A DNA stretch of 64,000 nucleotides from Paenibacillus sp. JNUCC32 (GCF_014863545.1 NZ_CP062260.1:2666001-2730000); one strand, 5' to 3'; numbered from the stretch's first letter, positions 7,333 to 16,234 are shown. The notes: generated by a model from the letters alone, not told the origin. Program-made: numbers and translations.

Positions 7333-8931
7333 CTACTCGGCATAACCGATTTCCCCGTTAATGACCGTCATTCTAACCTTCGTCTCCAGCAACTCGTCCG
7401 GATCCATCCCATCATGCAAGCAGCGATCCACCACCGTGAAATCGGCATATTTGCCCAATTCCAGTGTTCCTCGTTGATCTGCTTCTCCTGCTGCCCCAGC
7501 GCTGCCGAGCGTAAACAGCCCAATCGCTTCCGTCAGGCTGAGCTTCTCCTTAGGCAAATAGCCTGCGTGATGCTCCTCCGGCTTGCGTCTGGTAATGGCA
7601 GCATGAATCCCGAGCAGCGGATTCAGCGGCTCTATGGGAGCGTCGCTGCCGCCGGAACAAGGCAGCCCCGAACGCAGCCACTTCTTCCATGCATACAAAC
7701 AGCTTGTCCGATCAGGACCTACGCGCTCCAGCACCCATGGAAAATCGCTGGGCACAAACCGAGGCTGCAGGTCCACGGCCAGCTTCAGCTTGCTCATTCG
7801 CTTAACCGTATCGGGATGTACAATTTGGGCATGAATGAAGCGGTCGGGAAGCTTCGCAGCTCTGCTAAGCGGAAGGATTTCAAGCACATCCGTCATCATC
7901 TCTGCCGCGCCGTCACCGATCGCATGAAAAGCAACGGGATAACCCAGCCTGCGCGCCCTGCCAACAATCTCCCTTAGCTCCTCTGGCGAATGCATGGCCA
8001 GTCCGCGGGTATGCGGCGCATCATGGTAAGGCTCCTTGAGCAGCGCCGTTCTTCCTCCAACCGCCCCGTCCGCGAACAATTTAACCGCTCCGATGCGATT
8101 CCATTCGTTCCCGCTGCCTGCCTTGACGCCGAGCTCCTCCATTTCATCAAGAAAGCCATGGAACATCAGCTGATGGGTACGGAAGCGCAGTCCCTCCTCG
8201 CGCAGTTCACGATGGATCCGCAGCATCGCTTCCACGCTGCCCAGCAGGCGGAGGTCTTCCGTATGCGCTGCCGTCAGGCCGAGCCGAAGGGCATCACGGC
8301 ATGCCTGAAGCATCGCAGCTTTCAGCTTGGACGGGTCAGGCTCCGGCTGGACCATGGTAAAAGGCACCGAAGCATTCTCGTAAATGCAGCCGTTCAACCG
8401 GCCATCGGCATCCCGGCCGAAAGCGCCGGACTCCGGATCGGGCGTGTCTGCAGTGATCCCCGCTCTTCGAAACGCTTCCGAATTACCGAGGAAAGCATGG
8501 AAACAGGTTCTCGTCAGATATACAGGATGCTCCGTAGTGATGTCGTCAAGCTCCATCATATTCGGGATTACCGGGTCCGGAAAATGGTTCTCGTTCCAAT
8601 TCAGCCCCATGATCCACTCCCCAGGCGGCGTTACCGCAGCCCGAGCTCGCAGCATAGCCAGCATCTCGTCTTTCGAAGCCGCCTCGGTGAAGTCCAGCAT
8701 GCCCAGCTTGAGTCCGTGCATGCCGAGATGCATATGGGCATCCACCAGGCCTGGCAGCACGAAAGCCCCCTCCCAATCCACCGTTCGATAATCCCGTCCC
8801 GATAACTGCAGACGCAACTCGGCCGCACTTCCCATGGCACGAATGATGCCGTCTTCTACATATATCGAATCCGCAGTCGTTGCAGCGTGCGGTGAATAAA
8901 GAAGACCGTTTGTAAAAAGGACAGGTTCCAT
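7333..8931 (-). CDS. Amidohydrolase, YtcJ-like (Amidohydro_3)
   Basis: This 532-residue protein belongs to the metal-dependent amidohydrolase superfamily, subgroup YtcJ/Amidohydro_3, and is probably cytoplasmic. The metal-site HxH is in LPGLVDAHMHLGMHG (about residues 65-67), the barrel lysine region is VKLFADGAVGGRT (about residue 275), a further metal-site histidine is in VAFHAIGDGA, another in RFIHAQIVH, and the final aspartate is in SGGSDAPIEPLNP (about residue 430). These are the standard positions. Relatives hydrolyse N-formyl or amide bonds of small molecules, but substrates of YtcJ proteins are mostly unknown. It is flanked by the asd leader and the glucanase terminator, so it is likely transcribed alone; no regulatory site stands out. 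Confidence 0.88.
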   Translation of the reverse strand: MEPVLFTNGLLYSPHAATTADSIYVEDGIIRAMGSAAELRLQLSGRDYRTVDWEGAFVLPGLVDAHMHLGMHGLKLGMLDFTEAASKDEMLAMLRARAAVTPPGEWIMGLNWNENHFPDPVIPNMMELDDITTEHPVYLTRTCFHAFLGNSEAFRRAGITADTPDPESGAFGRDADGRLNGCIYENASVPFTMVQPEPDPSKLKAAMLQACRDALRLGLTAAHTEDLRLLGSVEAMLRIHRELREEGLRFRTHQLMFHGFLDEMEELGVKAGSGNEWNRIGAVKLFADGAVGGRTALLKEPYHDAPHTRGLAMHSPEELREIVGRARRLGYPVAFHAIGDGAAEMMTDVLEILPLSRAAKLPDRFIHAQIVHPDTVKRMSKLKLAVDLQPRFVPSDFPWVLERVGPDRTSCLYAWKKWLRSGLPCSGGSDAPIEPLNPLLGIHAAITRRKPEEHHAGYLPKEKLSLTEAIGLFTLGSAGAAGEADQRGTLELGKYADFTVVDRCLHDGMDPDELLETKVRMTVINGEIGYAE

Positions 8932-9018
8932 GTGTCTGATTCCTCCGGATTTTTCCCATTATTATACCAGACATGCCTTCAGCTCGTCAGCCGGCGCAGC
9001 CCCAAGGCAACCCTCCCC

Positions 9019-9054
9019 AAAATGAAACAGGCGGTCCCAAACGGGACTGCCTGT
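9019..9054 (-). terminator. Rho-independent terminator of the GH16 glucanase gene
   Basis: A 12-position stem with one mismatch (9027-9038 with 9043-9054) and an AAAC loop is followed on the minus strand by TTCATTTT. It starts directly after the stop codon region. Confidence 0.75.
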
Positions 9055-9060
9055 CCAAGC

Positions 9061-10296
9061 TTAATTGATTTTGGTGAAAGCCCACTTCTGCGCATCCGTG
9101 CCATTGTCCGTCCATTGCTGAACGGCAGCCCCGTCCGCGGTGGAGGCACTGGCTACATCGACTGCAAGCCCGCTCGCTTTGGACACAAGTTTATAATAAC
9201 CGCCTCCAACATCAATGATCCTCCATCGCTGTGCATCCGTACCATTATCATTCCATTGCTGCAGCTGAACGCCGGCGGAAGTGGACGAATTCGGCACATC
9301 GAGAACTTTGCCGCTATGCACGGCCGTGAGTTTGTAGTATCCGTCTCCCGTGCTTTCCACCCGGAACCTTTGGTTATTGGCGACGTAGTTGGTCCACTGC
9401 TGGATTTTGGCGCCGCTGGCCGTGGACACATCCACGACATCCATCACTTTGCCGCTCGCCTTGGAAGCGATCGTATAAATCCCGTCGCTGATGACATTCG
9501 ATGCACCCGTGTCTTGGTACACGCGTACGTAATCCACCAGCATCTGCGATGGGAACGGCGTGGAATTGTTCGGACTACCCGGCCAATTTCCGCCAACCGC
9601 CAAGTTCAGCAATAAGAAGAACGGACGCTGGAATTCCTCGGTATTGCCCGTTCCGTTCTCAATATAAAATTCATTGAACTGCTGACCGTCCACAAACCAG
9701 CGGATGTATTTAGAATCCCACTCAATGCTGTAGACATGGAACTGGGAAAAATCCAGATTGCCGGATACCCGACCGAATTCGGCGTGACCTCCTGCATCCC
9801 AGTGAACGGTACCGTTCACGTATGGATTCAGATTTACCCGTTCCATAATGTCGATCTCTCCGCTCTTCGGCCAGCCGACCGTGCTGATGTTGCTTCCGAG
9901 CATCCAAAACGCCGGCCACAAACCTTGGCCCGACGGCAGCTTGATTCGAGCCTCCACTTTCCCGTAAGTAAAGCTCTTCAAATCCTGGGTTTTGATCCGG
10001 GCAGAGGTGTAATTCATCCCGCCATAGGATTCCTTCTGCGCCGTAATGACAAGGTTACCGCCGGAGACCTGCAGGTTCTGTGCGCGATCGGTATAATACT
10101 GCAGCTCATTGTTTCCCCATCCGCCGCTGCCGGTACCGATTTCCGGCGTCCAATTGGATCTGTTGAGCGAGGTCCCGTTAAACTCGTCACTCCATACCAA
10201 ATTCCAGTTCGGCGCCGCATTGGTTTTGTTCACAGGCAATAGAACGACCAGAAGACTAAACAGCAGAACTACACATATTCCTTTTCTTAGCATCAT
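9061..10296 (-). CDS. Secreted GH16 endo-beta-glucanase with C-terminal ricin-type (CBM13-like) lectin domain
   Basis: This is an extracellular glycoside hydrolase. A signal peptide (about residues 1-28, MMLRKGICVVLLFSLLVVLL) leads to a GH16 domain beginning LVWSDEFNGTSLNRSNW and carrying the catalytic motif GEIDIMERV, in which the first Glu is the nucleophile and the last the acid/base. The one-residue-longer ExDxxE form is that of laminarinase-like beta-1,3-glucanases rather than of lichenases. The C-terminal about 130 residues hold three ricin-type repeats, each ending in QQW, which would bind polysaccharide. The start is set by AGGAGGGAAC just before ATGATG; the second ATG (10293) has even better spacing. 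A sigma-A promoter with an overlapping cre-like site lies about 180 bp upstream, which suggests carbon catabolite repression. Confidence 0.92.
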   Translation of the reverse strand: MMLRKGICVVLLFSLLVVLLPVNKTNAAPNWNLVWSDEFNGTSLNRSNWTPEIGTGSGGWGNNELQYYTDRAQNLQVSGGNLVITAQKESYGGMNYTSARIKTQDLKSFTYGKVEARIKLPSGQGLWPAFWMLGSNISTVGWPKSGEIDIMERVNLNPYVNGTVHWDAGGHAEFGRVSGNLDFSQFHVYSIEWDSKYIRWFVDGQQFNEFYIENGTGNTEEFQRPFFLLLNLAVGGNWPGSPNNSTPFPSQMLVDYVRVYQDTGASNVISDGIYTIASKASGKVMDVVDVSTASGAKIQQWTNYVANNQRFRVESTGDGYYKLTAVHSGKVLDVPNSSTSAGVQLQQWNDNGTDAQRWRIIDVGGGYYKLVSKASGLAVDVASASTADGAAVQQWTDNGTDAQKWAFTKIN

Positions 10297-10465
10297 GTTC
10301 CCTCCTATTTTCATCGGATTCAGGTTTCATGGATACCTAGTGTGCCAGCATCGTGCGGACCGTCTACTGAAGCTTCGTATCACCTCTCTTTCTCGTTCTC
10401 TCGTCTTGCCTTAAACCAATCTATGATGGAAGATTCACTTGTTGTTCTCCTATAAAACACCGTAA

Positions 10466-10479
10466 ATAATGCGCTTACA
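10466..10479 (-). promoter_or_regulatory. Cre-like site (CcpA operator candidate)
   Basis: TGTAAGCGCATTAT matches the left half and centre of the cre consensus (TGWAANCGNTNWCA) but is weak in the right half. It lies at about +1 to +13 of the predicted glucanase transcript, where CcpA would block elongation or initiation. Confidence 0.4.
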
Positions 10480-10484
10480 TTTCC

Positions 10485-10513
10485 ATTATATTCCTGTAGT
10501 ATGCCACTATCAA
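10485..10513 (-). promoter_or_regulatory. Sigma-A promoter of the GH16 glucanase gene
   Basis: TTGATA (10508-10513) and TATAAT (10485-10490) are separated by exactly 17 bp on the minus strand. The leader to the gene start is about 180 bases; apart from this promoter and the cre-like site, I see nothing else in the 348-base gap up to the next gene except that gene's terminator. Confidence 0.75.
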
Positions 10514-10583
10514 CCTAAATTTATATTATTTTACATTCGTATTTTATTTCTTTCATTAAATTCCTTACGCTTCTCTCCATATC

Positions 10584-10609
10584 AAAAAGCCGGCTGCTAG
10601 AGCCGGCTT
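10584..10609 (-). terminator. Rho-independent terminator of the VOC/AraC operon
   Basis: AAGCCGGC (10587-10594) pairs perfectly with 10602-10609 around a seven-base loop, followed on the minus strand by five T. Confidence 0.85.
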
Positions 10610-10644
10610 CTGTCACTTCCCTATTTCCTCGTACAAATTCTAAC

Positions 10645-11148
10645 TTATTCACGACATATCATGAGTTTATTCCCATCGGGATCCTTCACGACGAACCAAT
10701 GGTTGTGCTCGATTTCCGTCACGAGTTCCACGCCGAGCTTCTTCATATATTCCAAAGAACCTTCCAGGTCCTCTGTCATCAGCATGAAGGCGGGAGTATC
10801 GATAGACGGTGCTCCCTCGGGCTGATCTCCTCCCCACTTCGGCATCGTATCCAGAATCACGCCCGTACCTTCCATGGGCAAAGGACATAAATGTCCGTTC
10901 ATAATCTGGCAATCAGCCTCTGGGATGCCCAGCACGCGGCAGTACCAGCTGCGCGACGCTTCGATATTCCGTACCGGAATGAATATGCTGCCCACCTTGT
11001 TCTTAATGGGGCTTGCCTGTGTATGGTTGTCCGTATTCTGTATGGATTCGTTCATGGTTTTTCCTCCCTGGATCATCTTTAGCACGCGTGGTGCCTTAAA
11101 CGGTCGATACCCTTCCGGCAGCTCTTTTCCGACAGGCCATCTGCTCAT
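10645..11148 (-). CDS. VOC (glyoxalase/bleomycin resistance-like) family protein
   Basis: The core (from about residue 43) is one VOC module: VGSIFIPVRNIEASRSWYCRVLG opens the first beta-alpha-beta-beta-beta unit, and AFMLMTEDLEGSLEYMKKLG followed by WFVVKDPDGNKL closes it. VOC proteins are metal-dependent isomerases, dioxygenases or drug-binding proteins; this one is unassigned. Two starts are possible. ATG at 11148 has GGAGGGAGCTC before it and lies only 15 bases after the upstream regulator gene, giving 167 residues with a 31-residue leader of unknown role. ATG at 11055 (MNESIQ) also has GGGAGG and gives 136 residues, the usual family size. Operon with the AraC/GyrI gene is very likely, so the regulator's ligand may be the substrate or target of this protein. 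Confidence 0.8.
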   Translation of the reverse strand: MSRWPVGKELPEGYRPFKAPRVLKMIQGGKTMNESIQNTDNHTQASPIKNKVGSIFIPVRNIEASRSWYCRVLGIPEADCQIMNGHLCPLPMEGTGVILDTMPKWGGDQPEGAPSIDTPAFMLMTEDLEGSLEYMKKLGVELVTEIEHNHWFVVKDPDGNKLMICRE

Positions 11149-11163
11149 GAGCTCCCTCCATTC

Positions 11164-12507
11164 TTATGTCTGCTGCTTGATTTTAACCGGAACATAACAC
11201 TTCGCTTGGATCATTCCATCATCTGACGCTCCCTCCAGTTCGTAACTGGCATACCACAGGCGCTCTGGATCCGGCGTAAACTCGCTTGAAGCATCGAGCC
11301 ATCGATAAATTCGATGAAGTACGCCTGTCATCGCGCCATAAGCACCTGATTCCAGGCAGGCATAGGTACCGCCTTCCAACTCAACCTGCACGTCCTTATC
11401 TTCAAGGGTTGGAAGGAACTCCTCCGGCGGAACTATATAAATCTCGTAGGCGGAGCTTTGCTTCAGCAGAGCGTCGTCACAGCGCATGAATACGCGAATA
11501 CGCGAGTCGCCCCTAAACCCGTTACGCGATAACCAGGCAATCGAAGCTTCATCCGCTTGTTCCACGCAGTCCGGCCCCTTTCTGCGAAAGGCTATCGCCT
11601 TAAGCGTGGACAACTCCACAATTTCGATCTTTCCCATCAACTTGCTTCGTTCCACGGGAAGGTAAAGCTTCATGCGAACGATTTGATTCTTGTTCAGTAC
11701 ATATTCTTCCATGAAATGATGCTTTCCTTGCTCAAACACGCTGCTGGGCAGCCATTCGGAGAACAAACGGTTCCATGTGTTCTGAATGCAGTCTTCCGCC
11801 ACTGATGGCGTTCGGACCACTGCATACAGCCCGCCATCAAGAACGATGGCTTGCAGTTCCGGATGATTCATCATCCGGGCCCGCTCCTTCACGTCAACAG
11901 CGAGCAATTGATATCCGAACGGCTTGATTTCATCCTCCAGATCCACGTTCCAACCGAAGAGCCTCAGCTCATGGATATCGATATGGTGAGAAGACATAAG
12001 CGTCCGGAAATGATCGATCGCCGCGGTTTCTATCCCTTTCTCATGCTCTGCAGCAAACAGGCAACCAATCCCTTTCCGGGGAAGCAAACGGGTAACCCTT
12101 ACTTCAGGAAAGCGTTCAGAAGCATCCCGCTCTCCCATGAATGTTGTCCGTTCATTCAGGTTCATCCGTTCAAAACTGTAGACCAGCCGAGCTTTCCGGT
12201 ATGCTCCTGGAGTTAGTCCTGTGCACCTTTTAAAGGATTTCATGAATGCCGGGTAGGACTCAAATCCACAGCGGTACCCGATATCGATGGTCGGCAGGTC
12301 GGTATTGCGCAAACAGCTGGCGGCTTCGCTGATCCTGCGTTTTCGTATGTACTCCTTGACGGGGTGTCCCGTTATACTGTGAAACAATCGGTAGAGATTC
12401 GGCAATGACATGGCTGCCACGCCGGCAATTTCCTCGAGTGCCAGCGGTTCCGTGAGATGATCTTCGACAAAATCAATGGCGCGTTGAACGATTTCACCGG
12501 TCTGCAT
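11164..12507 (-). CDS. AraC family regulator with C-terminal GyrI-like effector domains
   Basis: This 447-residue regulator begins with an AraC DNA-binding domain (residues 1-110): two HTH motifs, the first in LEEIAGVAAMSLPNLYRLFH and the second in IDIGYRCGFESYPAFMKSFK, ending in GLTPGAYRK. After residue 125 come two successive GyrI/SOUL-like ligand-binding regions: about 130-280 (RLLPRKGIGCLF ... FGWNVD ... GGLYAVVRTP) and about 295-447 (IEIVELSTLKAIAFRRKGP ... LEGGTYACLESGAYGAM). Each shows the strand, the GGxYA stretch and the C-terminal closing strand of that fold. SAV-/Rob-like proteins of this type sense hydrophobic or cationic drugs. It lies upstream of and in the same unit as a VOC protein. 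Two sensor modules in one chain is unusual compared with the common single-domain layout. Confidence 0.87.
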   Translation of the reverse strand: MQTGEIVQRAIDFVEDHLTEPLALEEIAGVAAMSLPNLYRLFHSITGHPVKEYIRKRRISEAASCLRNTDLPTIDIGYRCGFESYPAFMKSFKRCTGLTPGAYRKARLVYSFERMNLNERTTFMGERDASERFPEVRVTRLLPRKGIGCLFAAEHEKGIETAAIDHFRTLMSSHHIDIHELRLFGWNVDLEDEIKPFGYQLLAVDVKERARMMNHPELQAIVLDGGLYAVVRTPSVAEDCIQNTWNRLFSEWLPSSVFEQGKHHFMEEYVLNKNQIVRMKLYLPVERSKLMGKIEIVELSTLKAIAFRRKGPDCVEQADEASIAWLSRNGFRGDSRIRVFMRCDDALLKQSSAYEIYIVPPEEFLPTLEDKDVQVELEGGTYACLESGAYGAMTGVLHRIYRWLDASSEFTPDPERLWYASYELEGASDDGMIQAKCYVPVKIKQQT

Positions 12508-12622
12508 TTCTTGTCCTTTCTCTCACTTATGATTGTAGCTTCCTATGAAGACATCATACCAAATTTCAGCGAAGGCGAACTGTACTTTTTTATCAAAAAC
12601 TCGATCTCGTCATGGCAAAATC

Positions 12623-12660
12623 AAAAAAGCAGCCTCTTCATTGACAGCAAGAGAACTGCT
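12623..12660 (-). terminator. Rho-independent terminator of the DUF2935 transcript
   Basis: An 11-bp stem with one bulged base and a ten-base loop (12629-12660) is followed on the minus strand by six T. It overlaps the last codons of the small coupled reading frame at 12638-12820. Confidence 0.75.
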
Positions 12661-12820
12661 TTCCATTCAAATTGTTAACTTGGTCGGTTTGCTTGGAGAT
12701 GCTGCTCCCGTAGATCGCCATAAGTGCGACGGGGCCCTTTTTCCAGTGAATGTTTAGCCCCATGAGAAGAAAGTGAAGATTGCCTTTTTTAACTCGAGAA
12801 AGAGCCCATCCTTCATCCAT
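12638..12820 (-). CDS. Possible 60-residue protein translationally coupled to the DUF2935 gene
   Basis: I do not recognise this product. Its ATG overlaps the DUF2935 stop codon in the form TGATG, an arrangement that allows re-initiation, and the frame stays open for 60 codons. The sequence is mixed (basic middle around HWKKGPVALMAIYG, C-terminal CC). Against it: no ribosome binding site of its own, and its last ten codons lie inside the terminator hairpin. It may well be untranslated. Confidence 0.3.
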   Translation of the reverse strand: MDEGWALSRVKKGNLHFLLMGLNIHWKKGPVALMAIYGSSISKQTDQVNNLNGKQFSCCQ

Positions 12821-13614
12821 CAACCTGTGACTCTCGGCTTCGTCGGATCGCAGTTCGGGCTCTGTACTTCGCCCAGAGCAGCCAGCTTGGACAGATAGTA
12901 GCATTCTTCCCGATACATATGATCCGGCATCAGCGGGTTGATCCGGTCCAGCACCTCCCCGCGCAGCTCAAGCTCCTCGAGTTCCGACAGAAAGTGCATG
13001 AACACTCTCATTTCCAGGTTTACATCGGCATGAAATTTGCGCAGGGCGGGAAAATCCTTCAGGCGGGTCCGCAGGTACCCTGTCATTTCAACAGCCTTCA
13101 GATAAAACCCTTCGAAATCTTTCTGGAACGCCATGCTTTTGGCAATCAACGGCTTCTCGGCAAAATCCAGATCGGCGGCCAGACTTGCCGCATGACCAAA
13201 GGCATCCTGCAGCCAGACCATATCATAATGCAAAGGATGGAACAGCGGCACTCCCTTCCCCTCTTGCAAGGCCTGCAAAATTCGCAGGTATTCCTCCAAT
13301 TCATTTACCATGTGGTTGATAAAGGACGGGGTCAGGAGAAAATCTATGGTGCCTGCAAGCTGCCGTTCTAATAAATTCAGCTTGAATTCGCGCAATTCTT
13401 GCGAAGCACGAAGGGCTTCTTCGTTCAGTTTAGCGATGAATGTAGATGCATCCGGTCGCCGAGATTCACTGAGAAGCCTATCAAATCTGGTCATTAAGGA
13501 TTCTGCGGTAGCGATGTCCGCCTTTTCCTTAGGCGACAGCGCAGTAAAAATAAAACGGCAATGGTCCCCAAGAATCTGCAGCCAAAACCGGTGCTCATAC
13601 AATGGATCACTCAT
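12820..13614 (-). CDS. DUF2935 domain protein (hemerythrin-like four-helix family)
   Basis: This 264-residue all-helical protein matches the DUF2935 family of Bacillus, Paenibacillus and Clostridium. It opens with YEHRFWLQILGDHCRFIFTAL and has a second half opening FHPLHYDMVWLQDAFGHAASLAADLD, so it is built from two related helical bundles. In each, histidines and acidic residues (HRFW...GDH...; H...EK; LRKFHADVNLEMRVFMHF) sit where a di-iron site would be expected. The family's role is not established; it is found in spore formers. AGAGGAGGC precedes the ATG. A 7-bp inverted repeat (about 13631-13665) lies just upstream and might be an operator. It follows the terpene-type synthase gene by 138 bases on the same strand. 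Confidence 0.85.
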   Translation of the reverse strand: MSDPLYEHRFWLQILGDHCRFIFTALSPKEKADIATAESLMTRFDRLLSESRRPDASTFIAKLNEEALRASQELREFKLNLLERQLAGTIDFLLTPSFINHMVNELEEYLRILQALQEGKGVPLFHPLHYDMVWLQDAFGHAASLAADLDFAEKPLIAKSMAFQKDFEGFYLKAVEMTGYLRTRLKDFPALRKFHADVNLEMRVFMHFLSELEELELRGEVLDRINPLMPDHMYREECYYLSKLAALGEVQSPNCDPTKPRVTG

Positions 13615-13752
13615 TGGGCTTGCCTCCTCTGGCAGCTTTATTCTCAGAAAATATATGCAGCTGCCGTGGGAGTAGAACGATTGACGACTCCAGCCGGAGC
13701 AATCGCTTGCCTTCGTTTAGACTACCGACAATCTACGCGTTACGGGACCATC

Positions 13753-16182
13753 TTAACGTTCACGATTAACCATATAGTTCAATAGATGCTTGAGAAACGC
13801 CGTATTGCGCGGCATTTCCTGCAGCGCCTCCATCGCCTGGCAATAATGATCCCACATTTCCCGGCTGGCCCCTTCCTGCCCCAGAATGCTCACGAAGGTC
13901 GAGGTGTTGTTCTCCGCATCCTGTCCCCCGGGTTTGCCAAGCTGCTCCACGTTCCCCTGCACATCCAGCAAATCATCCTGAATCTGAAAAGCAATGCCTG
14001 CGTGGTAAGCAAATTTCTTCAGGATTGCGATTTCCGTCTCCTTCACCTGAGCCAGAATGGCGGGCATAACCAGCGATGCCTCGAACGCGATCCCCGTTTT
14101 GTAGTAACAAACCGTATTCAACTGCTCCAAGGACAAGGCCTTTCCTTTTGAATTCAAATCCATCGCCTGGCCGGAACACATATCTCCCGCTCGCTGGGAC
14201 GAATACCGTATCAGCTTCAACACCGTTTTCGGGTCAAACCCTTCCAGGGAGGATTGCTCTTCGATCGCTTTCTGTATTAGGAACAAACCGGTAATTTCCG
14301 CCGTGGCGCTATCGTGAACCTGATGCAAGGTCGGCCGCCCTCTACGAGTAGAGGCGTTATCCTGGGAAGGCAAATCATCGAATATCAAGGATGCGGTGTG
14401 CATGTATTCAAGCGATCTCAGCAGGGGCACGATGGCTGATGCCTGCAGTCCATATTCCTTCACGGCCATTACCCAAGTCAGAATGGGTCTCAGGCGCTTG
14501 CCATCCCCTTCGAGCGAATAATTGGCCGCATCGATCAGCGACTCTTTCATCGGCGGTATGCCGGGAGTCTTGTCGATTTGCAAATGTTGGTTAATCTCAT
14601 CTCGAACGGATTTAAACGTATCGATAAAATAATCCTTCTCTTTCCGCTCGTTTCTAAGTACGGTTACCATCTGGTCACGCAGCAATTTATCAAGGAAATC
14701 CACCTGATCGGCTTTGGAAACCATGTGCTGGATAAGACGATTGAATTCCGGGTTCCCGGAAGCGAAAATATCCATAATTTCATTGTATTTCTCGGTGCCG
14801 AGGCGTTCTTTGCAGCGCTTCAGTCCATTGATGGCCCGGTCGAGCATCACCTCTCGCGTCTTGGCGTCCGAATGGTACACGTTATGAATCAGGTGGGAAA
14901 TCACCGCCCAGTATAATTCAAAAGGATTGATGAGGTCCTGGCGTTGGCCGCGATATTGTAGATAGTAAGTGTAAGGTGTTACCGCCCCGTCATTCAAGTC
15001 TTGAAACATATCGGCAAAATCATCGGCCAACTGGTTGTAGATCCCATAATAGAACGTTCGGTCCTCGAAGCCTTCATCCGCCGCTGCGCTTATTACGGAA
15101 CGGACAATTAATCGCGAGGAAGAGGATTTCAGGATGATCGGCAGATATAATTCTTCATTGGTATAATCGGGATTCGCAAGGTCCTTGATACGGTCAATAT
15201 GCTGGGAATGAAAAAACACGTTGGACTGCTCGAAAAAAGTTTGCTGCGTTTCCGGGCGCTGCCGCCCTTGAATATACTCGAATGCATCCCGGAGCTCCTG
15301 ATGCACGAAATGAACGAGCTCCATGTTTTTACCGCTCCACTGGCCAAGTTCCGGTACTTTCCCGGTAAGCAGGGCCTGCCGTATCATGTGGGAGTACTGT
15401 TCCTTCTCCTGGGCGTTCAAGACCCCTGAATCGAGCAGATCGTCTATGAAAGGATAGGTTAATCCGTAGGAATAACCCAGCCGGATCGCATCGTCAAGAC
15501 GCGCTGAGCGTTCCGCTGGCGATGTTTCGCCATTCAAATCTTCCATAACATGCATGACAACCCCGACGATAATTTTGATTAATTTGCGCTGGGCTTGCTC
15601 TGCATCCATCTTGTCCGGGATGTGGGAGGCTACATGCTTCAGTTTGTTGATGACCCAAATCACGGCTGTTTCAATGCCTTCCTTCTGCGCCCAACGGTAC
15701 AATCCCGCCAGACTCATAAAATCCGGCGTGTCTCCCTCTTTTGCTCCGTTTGAGCGAACCAGAAGTTTTCGGGTATTCGCAACAACGCGTCGTATTCTCT
15801 CTTTCGTATCAGGGGAATCCAGCGCCATGCCCAGATCCCTCATATAAATATAGGAAATGCTTCGATCCAAATAATCATCCAATTCGCCTGTATAGTTGAG
15901 CCATCCGATGTATCTATGATAATCCCGGTTATACGGCTTTTTCTTCGCCGGCAAAATAGAGGACAGCCATGATTGACGTTGAACATGCTTTCTTTTCCAT
16001 ATGAGAATGTCTTCTGTCAGGATAGGCACATAACTCTTATCCTTTACCTGTACATGGAGCGATGCAAAATACTGAGCAGCCTTCTGCTCAGCCTGCCGAT
16101 ATCCCGTATCGGCGTAATCTGTATATGCCACATTCATATGATGGAATCCCTCAACTTCTTTAAATGTTAAACATGCATCCAT
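13753..16182 (-). CDS. Two-domain class I isoprenoid enzyme: N-terminal terpene-synthase-like domain fused to a GGPP-synthase-type polyprenyl synthetase
   Basis: The C-terminal about 290 residues (from about 540) are a trans-prenyl diphosphate synthase: GKRLRP near 561, first Asp-rich motif DDLPSQD near 602 followed by RRGRPT, a YYKTG motif, and second motif FQIQDDLLD near 732-740. The fifth residue before the first motif is Ala and the motif carries two extra residues, a combination seen in bacterial GGPP synthases (CrtE type) rather than FPP synthases. The N-terminal about 500 residues are all-helical and contain their own DDLLD (about 247-251) and an Asp-rich DDFADMFQD (about 387-395), so they may be a second prenyltransferase or a terpene cyclase using the product of the C-domain. 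Normal prenyl synthases have about 300 residues, this has 809. The start is ATG at 16182, eight bases after AAAGG. It follows an alpha/beta hydrolase gene by 52 bases. Confidence 0.85.
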   Translation of the reverse strand: MDACLTFKEVEGFHHMNVAYTDYADTGYRQAEQKAAQYFASLHVQVKDKSYVPILTEDILIWKRKHVQRQSWLSSILPAKKKPYNRDYHRYIGWLNYTGELDDYLDRSISYIYMRDLGMALDSPDTKERIRRVVANTRKLLVRSNGAKEGDTPDFMSLAGLYRWAQKEGIETAVIWVINKLKHVASHIPDKMDAEQAQRKLIKIIVGVVMHVMEDLNGETSPAERSARLDDAIRLGYSYGLTYPFIDDLLDSGVLNAQEKEQYSHMIRQALLTGKVPELGQWSGKNMELVHFVHQELRDAFEYIQGRQRPETQQTFFEQSNVFFHSQHIDRIKDLANPDYTNEELYLPIILKSSSSRLIVRSVISAAADEGFEDRTFYYGIYNQLADDFADMFQDLNDGAVTPYTYYLQYRGQRQDLINPFELYWAVISHLIHNVYHSDAKTREVMLDRAINGLKRCKERLGTEKYNEIMDIFASGNPEFNRLIQHMVSKADQVDFLDKLLRDQMVTVLRNERKEKDYFIDTFKSVRDEINQHLQIDKTPGIPPMKESLIDAANYSLEGDGKRLRPILTWVMAVKEYGLQASAIVPLLRSLEYMHTASLIFDDLPSQDNASTRRGRPTLHQVHDSATAEITGLFLIQKAIEEQSSLEGFDPKTVLKLIRYSSQRAGDMCSGQAMDLNSKGKALSLEQLNTVCYYKTGIAFEASLVMPAILAQVKETEIAILKKFAYHAGIAFQIQDDLLDVQGNVEQLGKPGGQDAENNTSTFVSILGQEGASREMWDHYCQAMEALQEMPRNTAFLKHLLNYMVNRER

Positions 16183-16234
16183 GTTTATAACCTTTATACG
16201 CAGAAGTTTCAATCGGGTTACATTTCAGTTACAG

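Noticed and set aside
13631..13665. Inverted repeat GGCAGCT/AGCTGCC before the DUF2935 gene
   Set aside because: Seven bp with a 22-base loop and no T run; could be an operator but is too weak to list as a terminator or a named site.
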